A stretch of 64,000 nucleotides of DNA from Sphingopyxis sp. LC363 (GCF_000756385.1 NZ_JNFC01000012.1:1-64000); one strand, 5' to 3'. Positions 1 through 8,544 are shown, counted from the stretch's first letter. The notes: generated by a model from the letters alone, not told the origin. Translations and numbers: made by a program.

Positions 1-1245
1 GGGCTGCTGGCGCTGGTCGGCGAGGCGGCGGGGGTCGGGCTGTTCCGGCAGCTCGGGCTCGTGCTGATGCTGCAGGGGGCGGTCGGCACGGCACTCGGCG
101 AAAAACTCGTTCGCGGACTGCTGTTCCCGCTCGGCTATGCGCTGCTGCTTGTGCCGTTCGGCGAGGAACTGGTGCCGCTGCTCCAGACCTTCACCGCGCA
201 CATCAGCGTCGTCCTGCTCCATCTCTCGGGCATCGCCGCCGAGATGCAGGGCGTGTTCATCACGACGAAGGCCGGCTTCTTCGAGGTTGCCGAGGAATGT
301 TCGGGGGTCAATTTTCTGATCGCGATGCTCGCCTATTCGGTGTTCGCGGCGCATCTCTGTTTCAAAAGCTGGACGCGGCGGATCGTCTTCGTCGTCGCGG
401 CGCTCGCGACGACGATCCTCGCCAACGCGCTGCGCGCCTATGGTACGATGGTCGCCGCCGAAATCTGGGGGATCGAGGCGGCGGGCGGTATTGACCATGT
501 CTTTTACGGCTGGATTTTCTTCGGGCTCGTCATCCTGCTCGTGATGCTCGTCGCGCTGCGCTGGTTCGACCGGCCGGCGAACGACCCCGCGGTCGATGTG
601 CGCGCTCTGGGCGGCGTGCCGCGCTTTGCAGGGCCGGCAAAATCGGTGCTGCCTGCCGCGCTCGCACTTCCGATGGTCTTTGCCGGATGGGGGATGCTGA
701 TCGGCGGTCGCAGCGCGCCGCTGCCCGCGACAATGGCAATCATCGCGCCGCCGGGCTGGAGCGAGGTCATCCTCGAACGCCCGATATGGTCGCCGCGCTT
801 CGATGGCTCCGACCAGATCCGGATCGTGCATTTCGTCGATGGCGCTGGGCGGTATGTGACGGTCGCGATCGGCGGCTATGAGCGCCAGGCCGAGGGACGC
901 GAGGTCGTCGCGTTCGGGCAGGGCGCCGTCGATCCCCAAAGCAAATGGGCATGGAGCGCCGCGCTTCCCCCCGTCGAAGGTGCGAAGACCGAGCGCCTGC
1001 TCCACCCCGGCCCGGTGCTGCGCGATGCTGCAACCTGGTACGTTGTCGACGGCCGTGTGACGGGCGATCCGCGCCGCGCCAAGCTCGCGGGGCTTCGCGC
1101 GCGGCTGCTCGGCGGCGACCCGCGCGCACTCTCCTTGATCATATCGAGCGAGGAGCGGCAGGGGGGGCTTGATGCGATCACCGATTTCCTTTCCGCGTCG
1201 GGTGGTGTCAAAGCAATGGCTGACCGCGCGCTGAAACTGCGATAG
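1..1245 (+). CDS. xrtA: exosortase A with C-terminal EpsI-like domain (5' truncated by window)
   Basis: Membrane cysteine protease/transpeptidase that processes PEP-CTERM proteins at the inner membrane. The reading frame is open from base 1, so the true start lies upstream. The exosortase triad is visible: Cys in AEECSGVNF (codon 298-300), Arg in LANALRAYG (433-435) and His in DHVFYGW (496-498), all amid hydrophobic helices. After about nt 640 follows a soluble region with the EpsI (DUF3485) pattern, including IGGYERQAEGREVVAFGQG. This fused architecture is known for exosortase A. An amidotransferase starts 11 nt downstream, as in exosortase-linked exopolysaccharide loci. Family assignment is firm; the protein substrates are not visible here. 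Confidence 0.88.
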   Translation, partial: GLLALVGEAAGVGLFRQLGLVLMLQGAVGTALGEKLVRGLLFPLGYALLLVPFGEELVPLLQTFTAHISVVLLHLSGIAAEMQGVFITTKAGFFEVAEECSGVNFLIAMLAYSVFAAHLCFKSWTRRIVFVVAALATTILANALRAYGTMVAAEIWGIEAAGGIDHVFYGWIFFGLVILLVMLVALRWFDRPANDPAVDVRALGGVPRFAGPAKSVLPAALALPMVFAGWGMLIGGRSAPLPATMAIIAPPGWSEVILERPIWSPRFDGSDQIRIVHFVDGAGRYVTVAIGGYERQAEGREVVAFGQGAVDPQSKWAWSAALPPVEGAKTERLLHPGPVLRDAATWYVVDGRVTGDPRRAKLAGLRARLLGGDPRALSLIISSEERQGGLDAITDFLSASGGVKAMADRALKLR

Positions 1246-1256
1246 GAGCGCACCAT

Positions 1257-3152
1257 ATGTGCGGCATCGCGGGCATCTATCATCTCGAAACCGCGAAGCC
1301 GGTCGACCCGGCCCGCTTGCGCGCGATGCTCCAGCCGATGCAGCATCGCGGCCCCGACGGGTCGGGCGAATGGACCGCGCCCGGCGTCGGCCTTGGGCAT
1401 CTCCGCCTGTCGATCATCGACATCGAGGGCAGCCCGCAGCCGATGGCGAGCGACGACGAATCCGTTACGCTCACCTATAACGGCGAAATCTACAACTTCC
1501 GCGAGCTGCGCGCCGAACTCGAGGATCGCGGCCACCGCTTCCGCACCAGCGGCGATACCGAGGTCATCATCGCCGCGTGGCGCCAATGGGGCCCCGACTG
1601 TCTGCCGCGGCTCAACGGCATGTTCGCCTTCGCGATCCACGATCATGCGCGCGGCGGCCTGTTCCTCGCGCGCGACCGGCTGGGGGTGAAGCCGCTTCAT
1701 TATGCCCGCCTGTCCGATGGCTCGGTGGCGTTCGCGTCGGAGCTCAAGGGGTTGCTGCGCAATCCCTTGCTGCGACAGGAAGCGAACCTCACCGCGATCG
1801 AGGATTTCCTCGCCTTCGGCTACGTCCCCGACGACAATTGCATCGTCGCGGGCGTGGAGAAACTGCCCGCGGGCCATTGTCTGATGCTCGAACGTGGCAA
1901 GCCGGTCCCGGCGCCGACGCGCTGGTGGGCGCCCGATTTTTCGAAACGCATCAGGGCTAGCGAAGGCGAGGCGGCCGAACATCTCGTTCACCTGATGCGC
2001 GCCGCGGTGACCGACCGCATGGTCGCCGACGTGCCGCTCGGCGCTTTCCTGTCGGGTGGGGTCGATTCGAGCGCGGTCGTCGCGCTGATGGCCGAAGCGA
2101 GCGCGAAGGCGGTCAAGACCTGCACGATCGGCTTCGATCAGGCGGCACTCGACGAAACGGCCCATGCGCGAGCGATCGCCGAGCGTTTCGCGACCGATCA
2201 CCGCACCCGTATCGTTTCACCCGGCGATTTCACGCTCGTCGACCGGATCGCCGACATGTTCGACGAACCCTTTGCCGATGCCAGCGCGCTGCCGACCTAC
2301 CGCGTCTGCGAACTCGCGCGCGAGGAGGTGACGGTCGCGCTGTCGGGCGACGGCGCCGACGAGGCGTTCGCGGGTTATCGCCGCCTCGTCTTTCAGCATC
2401 AGGAGGAAAGGCTGCGCGGGCTGATCCCCGGTTTCCTCCGCCGCGGCCTGCTCGGCCCGCTGTCGCATGTCTGGCCGCAGATGGACTGGGCGCCGCGCCC
2501 CCTGCGCGCCCGCGCGACGCTCGCCAGCCTCTCGAAAAGCGGGGCGGAAGGCTATGCCGAGGCGGTCGGCGTGACGGGGCCGGCGCAGCGCGCGCGGCTC
2601 TTCAACGATGCCGCACACCATGCGCTCGGCGATCATGTCGCCGAAGCGCGCTATTGGAAAGCGATGACGGACGCGCCGGCGCGCGAGGCGCTCGACCGCG
2701 CGCAATATGCCGACCTGATGATCTGGCTGCCCGGCGATATTTTGACCAAGACCGACCGGATGAGCATGGCGGTCAGCCTTGAGGCGCGCGAACCCTTGCT
2801 CGACTATCGCCTCGTCGAATTCGCTGCGAGCCTGCCCGCGTCGATGCGCGTCAGGCGCGGTACGGGCAAGGCGATCATGAAGCAGGCGATGGAACGCTAT
2901 CTGCCGCACGATATTCTTTACCGGCCGAAAATGGGGTTCGTGACCCCCGTGTCGGCGTGGTTCCGCGGCGCGCTCGCGCAGCAGGCGAAGGGGCTCGCGA
3001 CCTCCTCGACGCTCGCGCGCTCGGGCTGGTTCGACATGGCCGAGATCGAGCGCATCGTCGCCGCGCACCAGTCGGGCCGCCGCGACCACGGCCGGCTGAT
3101 CTGGCAATATTTCATGCTCGAAAAATCGCTGGCGAAGCTGTTCGGGATTTGA
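1257..3152 (+). CDS. asparagine synthase-like amidotransferase, exosortase A/EPS-associated
   Basis: Glutamine-hydrolysing asparagine synthetase (AsnB) fold, 631 aa. Cys2 after the initiator Met is the class II glutaminase nucleophile (MCGIAGIYH). NGEIYNFRELR and RLNGMFAFAIHD are class II glutaminase motifs, and SGGVDSS (residues 266-272) is the PP-loop ATP site. An AGGAGCG ribosome-binding site precedes the ATG. Its place directly after an exosortase matches the 'XrtA/PEP-CTERM system amidotransferase' subfamily, thought to amidate a sugar or peptide during exopolysaccharide assembly rather than make free asparagine. That role is inference; a housekeeping AsnB cannot be excluded. Confidence 0.88.
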   Translation: MCGIAGIYHLETAKPVDPARLRAMLQPMQHRGPDGSGEWTAPGVGLGHLRLSIIDIEGSPQPMASDDESVTLTYNGEIYNFRELRAELEDRGHRFRTSGDTEVIIAAWRQWGPDCLPRLNGMFAFAIHDHARGGLFLARDRLGVKPLHYARLSDGSVAFASELKGLLRNPLLRQEANLTAIEDFLAFGYVPDDNCIVAGVEKLPAGHCLMLERGKPVPAPTRWWAPDFSKRIRASEGEAAEHLVHLMRAAVTDRMVADVPLGAFLSGGVDSSAVVALMAEASAKAVKTCTIGFDQAALDETAHARAIAERFATDHRTRIVSPGDFTLVDRIADMFDEPFADASALPTYRVCELAREEVTVALSGDGADEAFAGYRRLVFQHQEERLRGLIPGFLRRGLLGPLSHVWPQMDWAPRPLRARATLASLSKSGAEGYAEAVGVTGPAQRARLFNDAAHHALGDHVAEARYWKAMTDAPAREALDRAQYADLMIWLPGDILTKTDRMSMAVSLEAREPLLDYRLVEFAASLPASMRVRRGTGKAIMKQAMERYLPHDILYRPKMGFVTPVSAWFRGALAQQAKGLATSSTLARSGWFDMAEIERIVAAHQSGRRDHGRLIWQYFMLEKSLAKLFGI

Positions 3153-3186
3153 ACGGGCGGTTTTTGGGGGTGGAGATCGGACGTCC

Positions 3187-3338
3187 AGATCCTCCCCTTT
3201 GCGGAGCAATGGGGAGGTGGCAGCGCGAAGCGCTGACGGAGGGGTCGACGCCGTCAGGCGTCGGTGCAAGGCCAGACCCCTCCACCACGCCCTACGGGCG
3301 CGGTCCCCCTCCCCATCGCTTCGCGAAGGGGAGGATCT
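3187..3338. repeat. intergenic inverted-repeat element, family A copy 1
   Basis: The ends AGATCCTCCCC and GGGGAGGATCT are inverted repeats. The interior carries GGGGAGGTGGCAGCGC, GACGGAGGGGTC and CCCTCCACCAC blocks. The same blocks in the same arrangement recur at 35829-35967. No coding potential. It looks like a small non-autonomous palindromic element. Together with the terminator at 3391 it fills the gap 3153-3451. Confidence 0.7.
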
Positions 3339-3390
3339 TTCTACGGCCGCAACCGGCCTCCAGCCGCCCACCATTCGAAAATCGCATAAG

Positions 3391-3428
3391 AAAAGGGCCG
3401 CGCCTCCATCGGGAAACGCGGCCCTTTC
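3391..3428 (-). terminator. rho-independent-type terminator of the rpsF-rpsR-rplI operon
   Basis: Perfect 11-bp stem AAAGGGCCGCG/CGCGGCCCTTT with a 14-nt loop, about 25 bases past the rplI stop on the minus strand, followed there by a T-rich run. Confidence 0.75.
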
Positions 3429-3451
3429 GAAAGGCTTCAGCCTGAAAAAGC

Positions 3452-4084
3452 TTAAGCTTCTTCTTCGGCCTCGTCGGCAGCCGGAGCTTCCTCGGCGGCG
3501 AGTTCCGAAGGCGGGGTCGCGTCTTCGAACTCGTCCTCGCTGTCGGGCTCGAGCGCGGCAGCGGCGGCTTCGGCCTGTTCTTCTTCGAACATCGCGGCGA
3601 TGACGTCGATGCCCTGCTTCTGCATCTCGGCTTCGTCGGGCGAGCGCGCGACGTTGACGCCGACGGTCACGACGACCTCGGGGTGCAGCTTGACCTTGAC
3701 GTCGACGAGGCCGAGCGACTTGATCGGGCGCTCGAGCTCGACCATCGCCTTGGTGACGCCCTGGACGCCGTCTTCGGTCAGTGCCTCGACGATGTCGCGG
3801 ACGGCAACCGAGCCATAGAGCTGGCCGGTGTTCGACGCCTGGCGGATCAGGACGATCTGCTTGCCGTCGATGTCCTTGGCGCGGCCTTCGGCGTCGGTGC
3901 GACGCTCGGCGTTGTCGGCCTCGATCTTCGAACGATTGGCTTCGAACAGCTTCTTGTTGGCGTCGTTCGCACGGAGCGCCTTGTTGTTCGGCAGCAGATA
4001 GTTACGGGCAAAGCCGTTCTTGACGGTGACGACGTCGCCGATACCGCCCAGTTTCTCGATACGTTCGAGCAGGATGATTTCCAT
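3452..4084 (-). CDS. rplI: 50S ribosomal protein L9 with acidic C-terminal extension
   Basis: Binds 23S rRNA in the large ribosomal subunit. The N-terminal domain is canonical (MEIILLERIEKLGGIGDVV, then KNGFARNYLLP), followed by the connecting helix and the C-terminal domain ending near residue 150. The protein is 210 aa, against about 150 in most bacteria. The additional C-terminal stretch is almost purely Ala/Glu/Asp and probably disordered. Third gene of rpsF-rpsR-rplI, 13 nt after rpsR. Function certain; the role of the tail is unknown. Confidence 0.97.
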   Translation of the reverse strand: MEIILLERIEKLGGIGDVVTVKNGFARNYLLPNNKALRANDANKKLFEANRSKIEADNAERRTDAEGRAKDIDGKQIVLIRQASNTGQLYGSVAVRDIVEALTEDGVQGVTKAMVELERPIKSLGLVDVKVKLHPEVVVTVGVNVARSPDEAEMQKQGIDVIAAMFEEEQAEAAAAALEPDSEDEFEDATPPSELAAEEAPAADEAEEEA

Positions 4085-4097
4085 CGGTCCGCCCTCC

Positions 4098-4322
4098 TTA
4101 CTTCACAATGTAGGGGAGCAGGCCGATATGGCGCGAACGCTTGATCGCCTTCGCCAGCTCACGCTGCTTCTTGGTGGACACCGCGGTGATCCGCGACGGG
4201 ACGATCTTGCCGCGCTCCGACAGGTAACCCTGGAGCAGACGGACGTCCTTGTAATCGATGACCGGTGCGTCCTTCGCGCTGAAGGGGCAGGTCTTGCGGC
4301 GGCGGAAAAAGGGTCGTGCCAT
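4098..4322 (-). CDS. rpsR: 30S ribosomal protein S18
   Basis: Primary rRNA-binding protein of the small subunit that pairs with S6. 74 aa, the normal length. Signature: [54 protein letters not shown]. Lies 12 nt after rpsF and 13 nt before rplI in one operon. Confidence 0.98.
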   Translation of the reverse strand: MARPFFRRRKTCPFSAKDAPVIDYKDVRLLQGYLSERGKIVPSRITAVSTKKQRELAKAIKRSRHIGLLPYIVK

Positions 4323-4334
4323 GGGTGCTGTTCC

Positions 4335-4700
4335 TTATTCTTCGCCGTCGCGGTCACGGCCACGGCCGCCGCGGCGTTCCTGCTTGCGCATCATCACCGA
4401 CGGACCCTTTTCGAGTTCGTCGACCTTGATGGTGAGCCAGCGGATGATATCTTCGTTGATCGCAGCCTGACGCTCGATCTCTGCGATCGCTTCGCCCGAC
4501 ACTTCGGCCGACAGCATCACATAATGACCCTTGCGGTTCTTCTGGATCTTGTAGGCGAGCTGCTTGAGGCCCCAGGTCTCGGTCTTGTGGACCGTGCCCT
4601 TGAACTCGCCGATGACGTTGGTGACGGTTTCCGCCAGCGCATCGACCTGAGCCTGGCTCAGGTCCTGACGCGCGATAAAGACATGCTCGTAAAACGGCAT
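4335..4700 (-). CDS. rpsF: 30S ribosomal protein S6
   Basis: Small-subunit protein binding S18 and 16S rRNA. 121 aa. [15 protein letters not shown] at the start, [20 protein letters not shown] in the middle, and a charged tail of Arg/Gly/Asp/Glu residues typical of proteobacterial S6. First gene of the operon; its leader (4701-4862) may hold autoregulatory RNA and the promoter. Confidence 0.98.
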   Translation of the reverse strand: MPFYEHVFIARQDLSQAQVDALAETVTNVIGEFKGTVHKTETWGLKQLAYKIQKNRKGHYVMLSAEVSGEAIAEIERQAAINEDIIRWLTIKVDELEKGPSVMMRKQERRGGRGRDRDGEE

Positions 4701-4834
4701 GGTTTGCGTCCTTCGATTTGGCCGATCGCTGATTTCGCGCCAATCGCGAAACCCCTCCGGCTGTCGTCCGGCCTTGCGTATTCGTGCAAGACAAACGGGG
4801 CGACAGGCACAAGGCCTCGCCCCGAATGCGGGCG
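4701..4834 (-). promoter_or_regulatory. rpsF mRNA leader, possible S6:S18-binding autoregulatory RNA
   Basis: A 134-nt leader with a perfect hairpin TTTCGCG-N5-CGCGAAA (plus coordinates 4733-4751) and a CCGG-flanked loop (near 4757-4775). Bacterial rpsF leaders often carry an S6:S18-binding structure built around CCG. I see CCG-containing loops but cannot fold or align the RNA. Confidence 0.35.
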
Positions 4835-4862
4835 CCTATATAGATTTCGGTGAAAGAAGCAA
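4835..4862 (-). promoter_or_regulatory. candidate promoter of the rpsF operon
   Basis: On the minus strand TTGCTT is followed, 16 nt later, by TATAGG (within CTATATAGG), about 135 nt before the rpsF ATG. It is the only AT-rich hexamer pair in the leader. Transcription start unknown. Confidence 0.4.
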
Positions 4863-4884
4863 GAGCTGGAGAGAATTGGGATTC

Positions 4885-5084
4885 GCGCAGAGGACGCAGA
4901 GATCGCGGAGGGGAAGATATCGGATTCACGCGGAGGCGCGGAGAGAAAGTGTTTGCCGCGAAGCGGTCTTTCCCTTCGGCCTCGCCTCGCAAATTGACGG
5001 TGCAATAAGAAGGGGCCTTTCGGCCCGATCATCTCCGCGCCTCCGCGTCTCCGCGTGAACAAAAAATCTCTGCGTCCTCTGCGC
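4885..5084. repeat. nested inverted-repeat element without a gene (GxxExxY-cassette type)
   Basis: The outer arms are a perfect 18-bp inverted repeat, GCGCAGAGGACGCAGAGA (4885-4902) and its complement (5067-5084). The inner arms TTCACGCGGAGGCGCGGAGA (4925-4944) match 5032-5059, which has one extra CTCCGCGT unit. The inner arms share their sequence with the terminal repeats of the GxxExxY cassette at 8545-8986. The interior of about 87 bp is non-coding. Probably a deletion relic or a gene-less sister of that cassette. Confidence 0.75.
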
Positions 5085-5101
5085 CTCTGCGCGCAATAGT
5101 C

Positions 5102-6481
5102 TCAGCCAAGCTTTGCCAGCAATTTCCTCCCAAACTCGGTGAGCGTGTCGTCGCGCGCGCCGAGGATCAGGATGCGGTCGCCGGGCCGCGCTTCGTCGAG
5201 GATCGCGGCGCCGCAATTGGCGCGCGTCGTCAGGTGGACGGCGTCGGCGCCGCCCGCAACGACATCGGCGACCAGCGCCTCGCTGCCGATGCTGCGATCG
5301 ACGGTGCCGCCAAAATAGACGGGGTCGCAGACATAGAGTTTGTCGCCGTCGCGCATACCGGCGGCAAAGCTGGCGGCGAGTTCCTTGCCCATCTGGCGGA
5401 GCGGGCCATAGCCGTGCGGCTGGAAGAAGAGCAGGGCGCGGCCCGGCAGTTCGGCCACGGCCGCCAGCGTCGCGGCGACCTTGTCGGGATTATGCGCGAA
5501 ATCGTCGATGACCGTGATGCCGTTCGCCTGTCCCAGCACCTCATAGCGCCGCGCGAGTCCCGCGAAATCGGCGAGCGCCTCGACCGCCTGCGCCACGGTC
5601 GCGCCCGCCGCACGCGCCGCCGCGATCGCCGCGAGCGCATTGGCGGCATTGTGGCGGCCGGGCATGCGCAGCTTCACCTGATAGGCGGTGCCGCCCGCAT
5701 GGACGGCGAAGCGGCACCCATCGGGCAGCGCCTCGAAATCACTGCCGCGCACTGTTGCGCTGTCGTGGAAACCGAATGTCACAACATTCTGCCCCGACAG
5801 CAGCGGCGCCGATTCCGTATCGTCCGCATTCACTACAGCGACGCGCGCCTTCGTGGCGAAATCGCCGAACAGCTGGTGCAATTCGGCGAGGCTCTTATGA
5901 TCAAGGCTGATATTGGTGACGACCGCGACATCGGGCGCATAGAGCGCGATCGACCCGTCGCTCTCATCGACTTCGCTGACATAAAAAGCATCGTCGCCCA
6001 CCAGCGCGCTAGCAAAGGGCCTGCCGTCTCCCGTGAAATTGCGCATCACCGCGCCGTTCATCACCGTCGGTCTTTTGCCTGCGCTTTCGAGGATCCAGCC
6101 GATCATGCCGGTAACGGTCGACTTGCCGCTCGTGCCGCCAACGCCGACCGCCCCGTCGGCCGCGTTGAACAGCGCGGCATTCAGGTCGGCGCGCGTCATC
6201 CGGGGCAGGCCAAGCGCGTTGGCGGCGGCGATGTCGGGAACGCTGTCCTCGATCGCTGCCGATGCGACGAGAATCTGCCCCGCCTTCGGCCCGCTGCCGT
6301 CTTGCGGATAAAAGACGATGCCTTGTCCTTCGAGCCAGGCGAATTTCTCGGGCGTCCGGCCCTGGTCGCGGCTGCGGTCCGAGCCCGAAACCGCCGCGCC
6401 GCGCGCCGCGACGATCATCGCGAGCGGCAGCATGCCCGATCCACCGATGCCGCAGAAGAAATAGGATTTGTTTTCGGCCAT
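5102..6481 (-). CDS. mpl: Mpl-like Mur ligase (UDP-MurNAc:tripeptide ligase type)
   Basis: 459-aa ATP-dependent Mur ligase of the MurC/Mpl branch. It has the N-terminal nucleotide-binding fold (FFCGIGGSGM, VSGSDRS), the P-loop GTSGKS (116-121), a central domain with SEVDESDGS and NISLDHKSL, and a C-terminal domain with DDFAHNPDK. A separate, canonical MurC is encoded at 26957, so this second enzyme is probably the recycling ligase joining L-Ala-gamma-D-Glu-mDAP to UDP-MurNAc. It is divergent from an LD-carboxypeptidase, which makes that tripeptide. Alternative: an uncharacterised MurC paralogue; the Mpl call rests on context and general similarity. Confidence 0.7.
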   Translation of the reverse strand: MAENKSYFFCGIGGSGMLPLAMIVAARGAAVSGSDRSRDQGRTPEKFAWLEGQGIVFYPQDGSGPKAGQILVASAAIEDSVPDIAAANALGLPRMTRADLNAALFNAADGAVGVGGTSGKSTVTGMIGWILESAGKRPTVMNGAVMRNFTGDGRPFASALVGDDAFYVSEVDESDGSIALYAPDVAVVTNISLDHKSLAELHQLFGDFATKARVAVVNADDTESAPLLSGQNVVTFGFHDSATVRGSDFEALPDGCRFAVHAGGTAYQVKLRMPGRHNAANALAAIAAARAAGATVAQAVEALADFAGLARRYEVLGQANGITVIDDFAHNPDKVAATLAAVAELPGRALLFFQPHGYGPLRQMGKELAASFAAGMRDGDKLYVCDPVYFGGTVDRSIGSEALVADVVAGGADAVHLTTRANCGAAILDEARPGDRILILGARDDTLTEFGRKLLAKLG

Positions 6482-6522
6482 CGCGGCGCGATATGGCTTC
6501 CATCAGTCATTTGCAATTGCTT

Positions 6523-6692
6523 CCCTCTCCCATCGGGAGAGGGTTGCGCAGACTTGGTGCGAAGTGCCCAGTCGAAGCTGGATGAGGGGATGTGAGGGTG
6601 CTGGTGAAACGATACGGCCGACATCCTCATCCAACTTCGCCTAGCCGGCGAGCCGGCAAGGCTGCGTATCCTTCTCCCAAGGGGAGAAGGAT
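6523..6692. repeat. intergenic repeat flanked by two hairpins
   Basis: Left hairpin CCCTCTCCC-ATC-GGGAGAGGG (6523-6543); right hairpin ATCCTTCTCCC-AA-GGGGAGAAGGAT (6668-6692). The interior has inverted CATCCTCATCCAACTTCG and GAAGCTGGATGAGG blocks. The 3' arm of the right hairpin contains the GAGAAGGA Shine-Dalgarno of the next gene. This element fills nearly the whole gap 6482-6695. Confidence 0.7.
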
Positions 6693-6695
6693 GTA

Positions 6696-7523
6696 ATGCG
6701 TATCGGGATCGTTGCCCCCTCCACTCCCATATTGCCCGACGATGCCGAAGCCGTGCGCGCGCTCGCCAGCCTCGGCTATCCCGACATCGAACTCGAATTC
6801 GACCCGCAATGCTTCGCGATACACGGCCATTTCGCCGGCGAGGACGGCCACCGCTTCGCCGCGCTCGTCGAGATGGCGAACCGCCCCGACATCGACGCCA
6901 TATGGTTCGCGCGCGGAGGTTACGGTGCGTGCCGGATCGCCGAAGATGCGGTCGCGGCGATGACCCACGTCGCGCGGGGCAAGGCGTTCCTCGGCTATTC
7001 GGATCAGGGTAATCTGCTCGGCGCGCTCTATCGCGACGGTTTCGACCATGTCGCGCACGGCCCGATGGTCGCCGACATCCGCCGCGAGGGGGGCGACGCG
7101 GCGGTGCTCCGTGCGCTCGACTGGCTCGTCGCGCGCGATCCGGCAGCCTGCGAGTCTGGCCTTCAGCATGGCGCGCAGCACGCCGCCTTCAACCTGATGA
7201 CGCTGTCGATGCTGCTCGGGACCCCGCTCGAGCCCGACCTTTCGGGGCATGTCCTGCTCGTCGAGGAGGTCAGCGAATATCTTTACGCCTTCGACCGCGC
7301 CTTTTTCCATGTCGCGACCTATCTCGCACCGCGCGGGCTCGCCGGGCTACGGCTGGGGCGGGTGAGCGACGTGCCCGAGAACGACCGTCCCTTCGGCATC
7401 GAGGCCGTGGAAATCGCGCAGGACTGGTGCGCGCGCACCGGCATCGCCTATCTCGGCCGCGCCGACATCGGCCACGACGCGGCGAACAAGGTCGTGCCCT
7501 TCGGCTTGCATCGCGCCGGGTGA
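6696..7523 (+). CDS. ldcA: muramoyltetrapeptide LD-carboxypeptidase (S66 family)
   Basis: Removes the terminal D-Ala from murein tetrapeptides during recycling. 275 aa, somewhat short for S66 (about 300). The pattern fits: MRIGIVAPSTP start, FARGGYG, GYSD with the likely nucleophile Ser102, Glu190/191 in LLVEEVSEY, and His260 in DIGHDAANKVVPFG. No signal peptide, so cytoplasmic. The ATG lies 4 nt after a GAGAAGGA contributed by the repeat hairpin. Divergent from the Mpl-like ligase that could use its product. Confidence 0.88.
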   Translation: MRIGIVAPSTPILPDDAEAVRALASLGYPDIELEFDPQCFAIHGHFAGEDGHRFAALVEMANRPDIDAIWFARGGYGACRIAEDAVAAMTHVARGKAFLGYSDQGNLLGALYRDGFDHVAHGPMVADIRREGGDAAVLRALDWLVARDPAACESGLQHGAQHAAFNLMTLSMLLGTPLEPDLSGHVLLVEEVSEYLYAFDRAFFHVATYLAPRGLAGLRLGRVSDVPENDRPFGIEAVEIAQDWCARTGIAYLGRADIGHDAANKVVPFGLHRAG

Positions 7524-7567
7524 GCGAATAGGCGCGGGCCCATTCAAGAACACGCAGGGGACGCATC

Positions 7568-8506
7568 ATGCGCGCATTCATCTTTCCGGGTCAGGGCAGC
7601 CAGTCGGTCGGCATGGGCAAGGCGCTCGCCGAAGCATCGAGCCACGCGCGCGAGGTGTTTCAGGAAGTCGACGACGCGCTCGGCCAGAAACTGTTCCAGC
7701 TGATGAGCGAAGGCCCCGAGGATCAGCTCACCCTCACCGAAAACGCCCAGCCCGCGATCATGGCGAACGCGATCGCGACGCTGCGCGTGCTCGAAAAGGA
7801 AGGCGGCGTGACGCTCGCCGCCAAGGCCGATTATGTCGCGGGCCACAGCCTCGGCGAATATAGCGCGCTCTGCGCTGCGGGCGCCTTCGACCTCGCGACC
7901 ACCGCGCGGCTTTTGAAGACGCGCGGGCAGGCGATGCAGGCGGCCGTGCCCGTCGGCGTCGGCGCGATGGCCGCGCTGCTCGGCGCCGATATCGACACAG
8001 CGCAAAAGCTCGCCGACGCCGCTGCCGAGGGCGAGGTTTGCACCGTCGCCAACGACAACGACCCCTCGCAGGTCGTGATCTCGGGCCACAAGGGCGCGGT
8101 CGAGCGCGCCGTCGCGTTGGTCAAGGATTATGGCATCAAGCGCGGCGTGCTGCTCCCGGTGTCGGCGCCCTTCCACTGCCCGCTGATGCAGGGAGCCGCC
8201 GACGCGATGGCCGAAGCGCTCGGCGCGAACCCGCCCGCTGCGCCGCTGGTACCCGTCGTCGCCAACGTCACCGCCAGTCCGGTGAGCGACGCCGACAGTA
8301 TTCGCGACCTCCTTGTCCAGCAGGTGACCGGCCGCGTCCGCTGGCGCGAAAGCGTCGCGTCGATGGAGGATATCGGCGTTGCCCAGTTCGTCGAATTCGG
8401 CGGCAAGGTCCTCTCGCCGATGGTCAAGCGCAGCGCATCGGGCGAGGTCGAGACGGTGAGCGTCATCTCGATGGACGACATCGAAGCGCTGCTGAAAACC
8501 CTCTAA
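7568..8506 (+). CDS. fabD: malonyl-CoA:ACP transacylase
   Basis: Transfers malonyl from CoA to acyl-carrier protein for fatty-acid synthesis. 312 aa, the usual length. FPGQGSQSVGMG at the start; the GHSLGEYSAL motif holds nucleophile Ser94; the distal catalytic His lies in VSAPFHCPLMQ. fabG follows 500 bp downstream. The two are often adjacent, but here a GxxExxY cassette separates them. Confidence 0.97.
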   Translation: MRAFIFPGQGSQSVGMGKALAEASSHAREVFQEVDDALGQKLFQLMSEGPEDQLTLTENAQPAIMANAIATLRVLEKEGGVTLAAKADYVAGHSLGEYSALCAAGAFDLATTARLLKTRGQAMQAAVPVGVGAMAALLGADIDTAQKLADAAAEGEVCTVANDNDPSQVVISGHKGAVERAVALVKDYGIKRGVLLPVSAPFHCPLMQGAADAMAEALGANPPAAPLVPVVANVTASPVSDADSIRDLLVQQVTGRVRWRESVASMEDIGVAQFVEFGGKVLSPMVKRSASGEVETVSVISMDDIEALLKTL

Positions 8507-8544
8507 AGAATACACGCAGGGGCGCAGGGGCAGCGACGAAGAAG

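Noticed and set aside
3153-3451. Small gene between the amidotransferase and rplI
   Set aside because: Occupied by a family A repeat and the rplI terminator.
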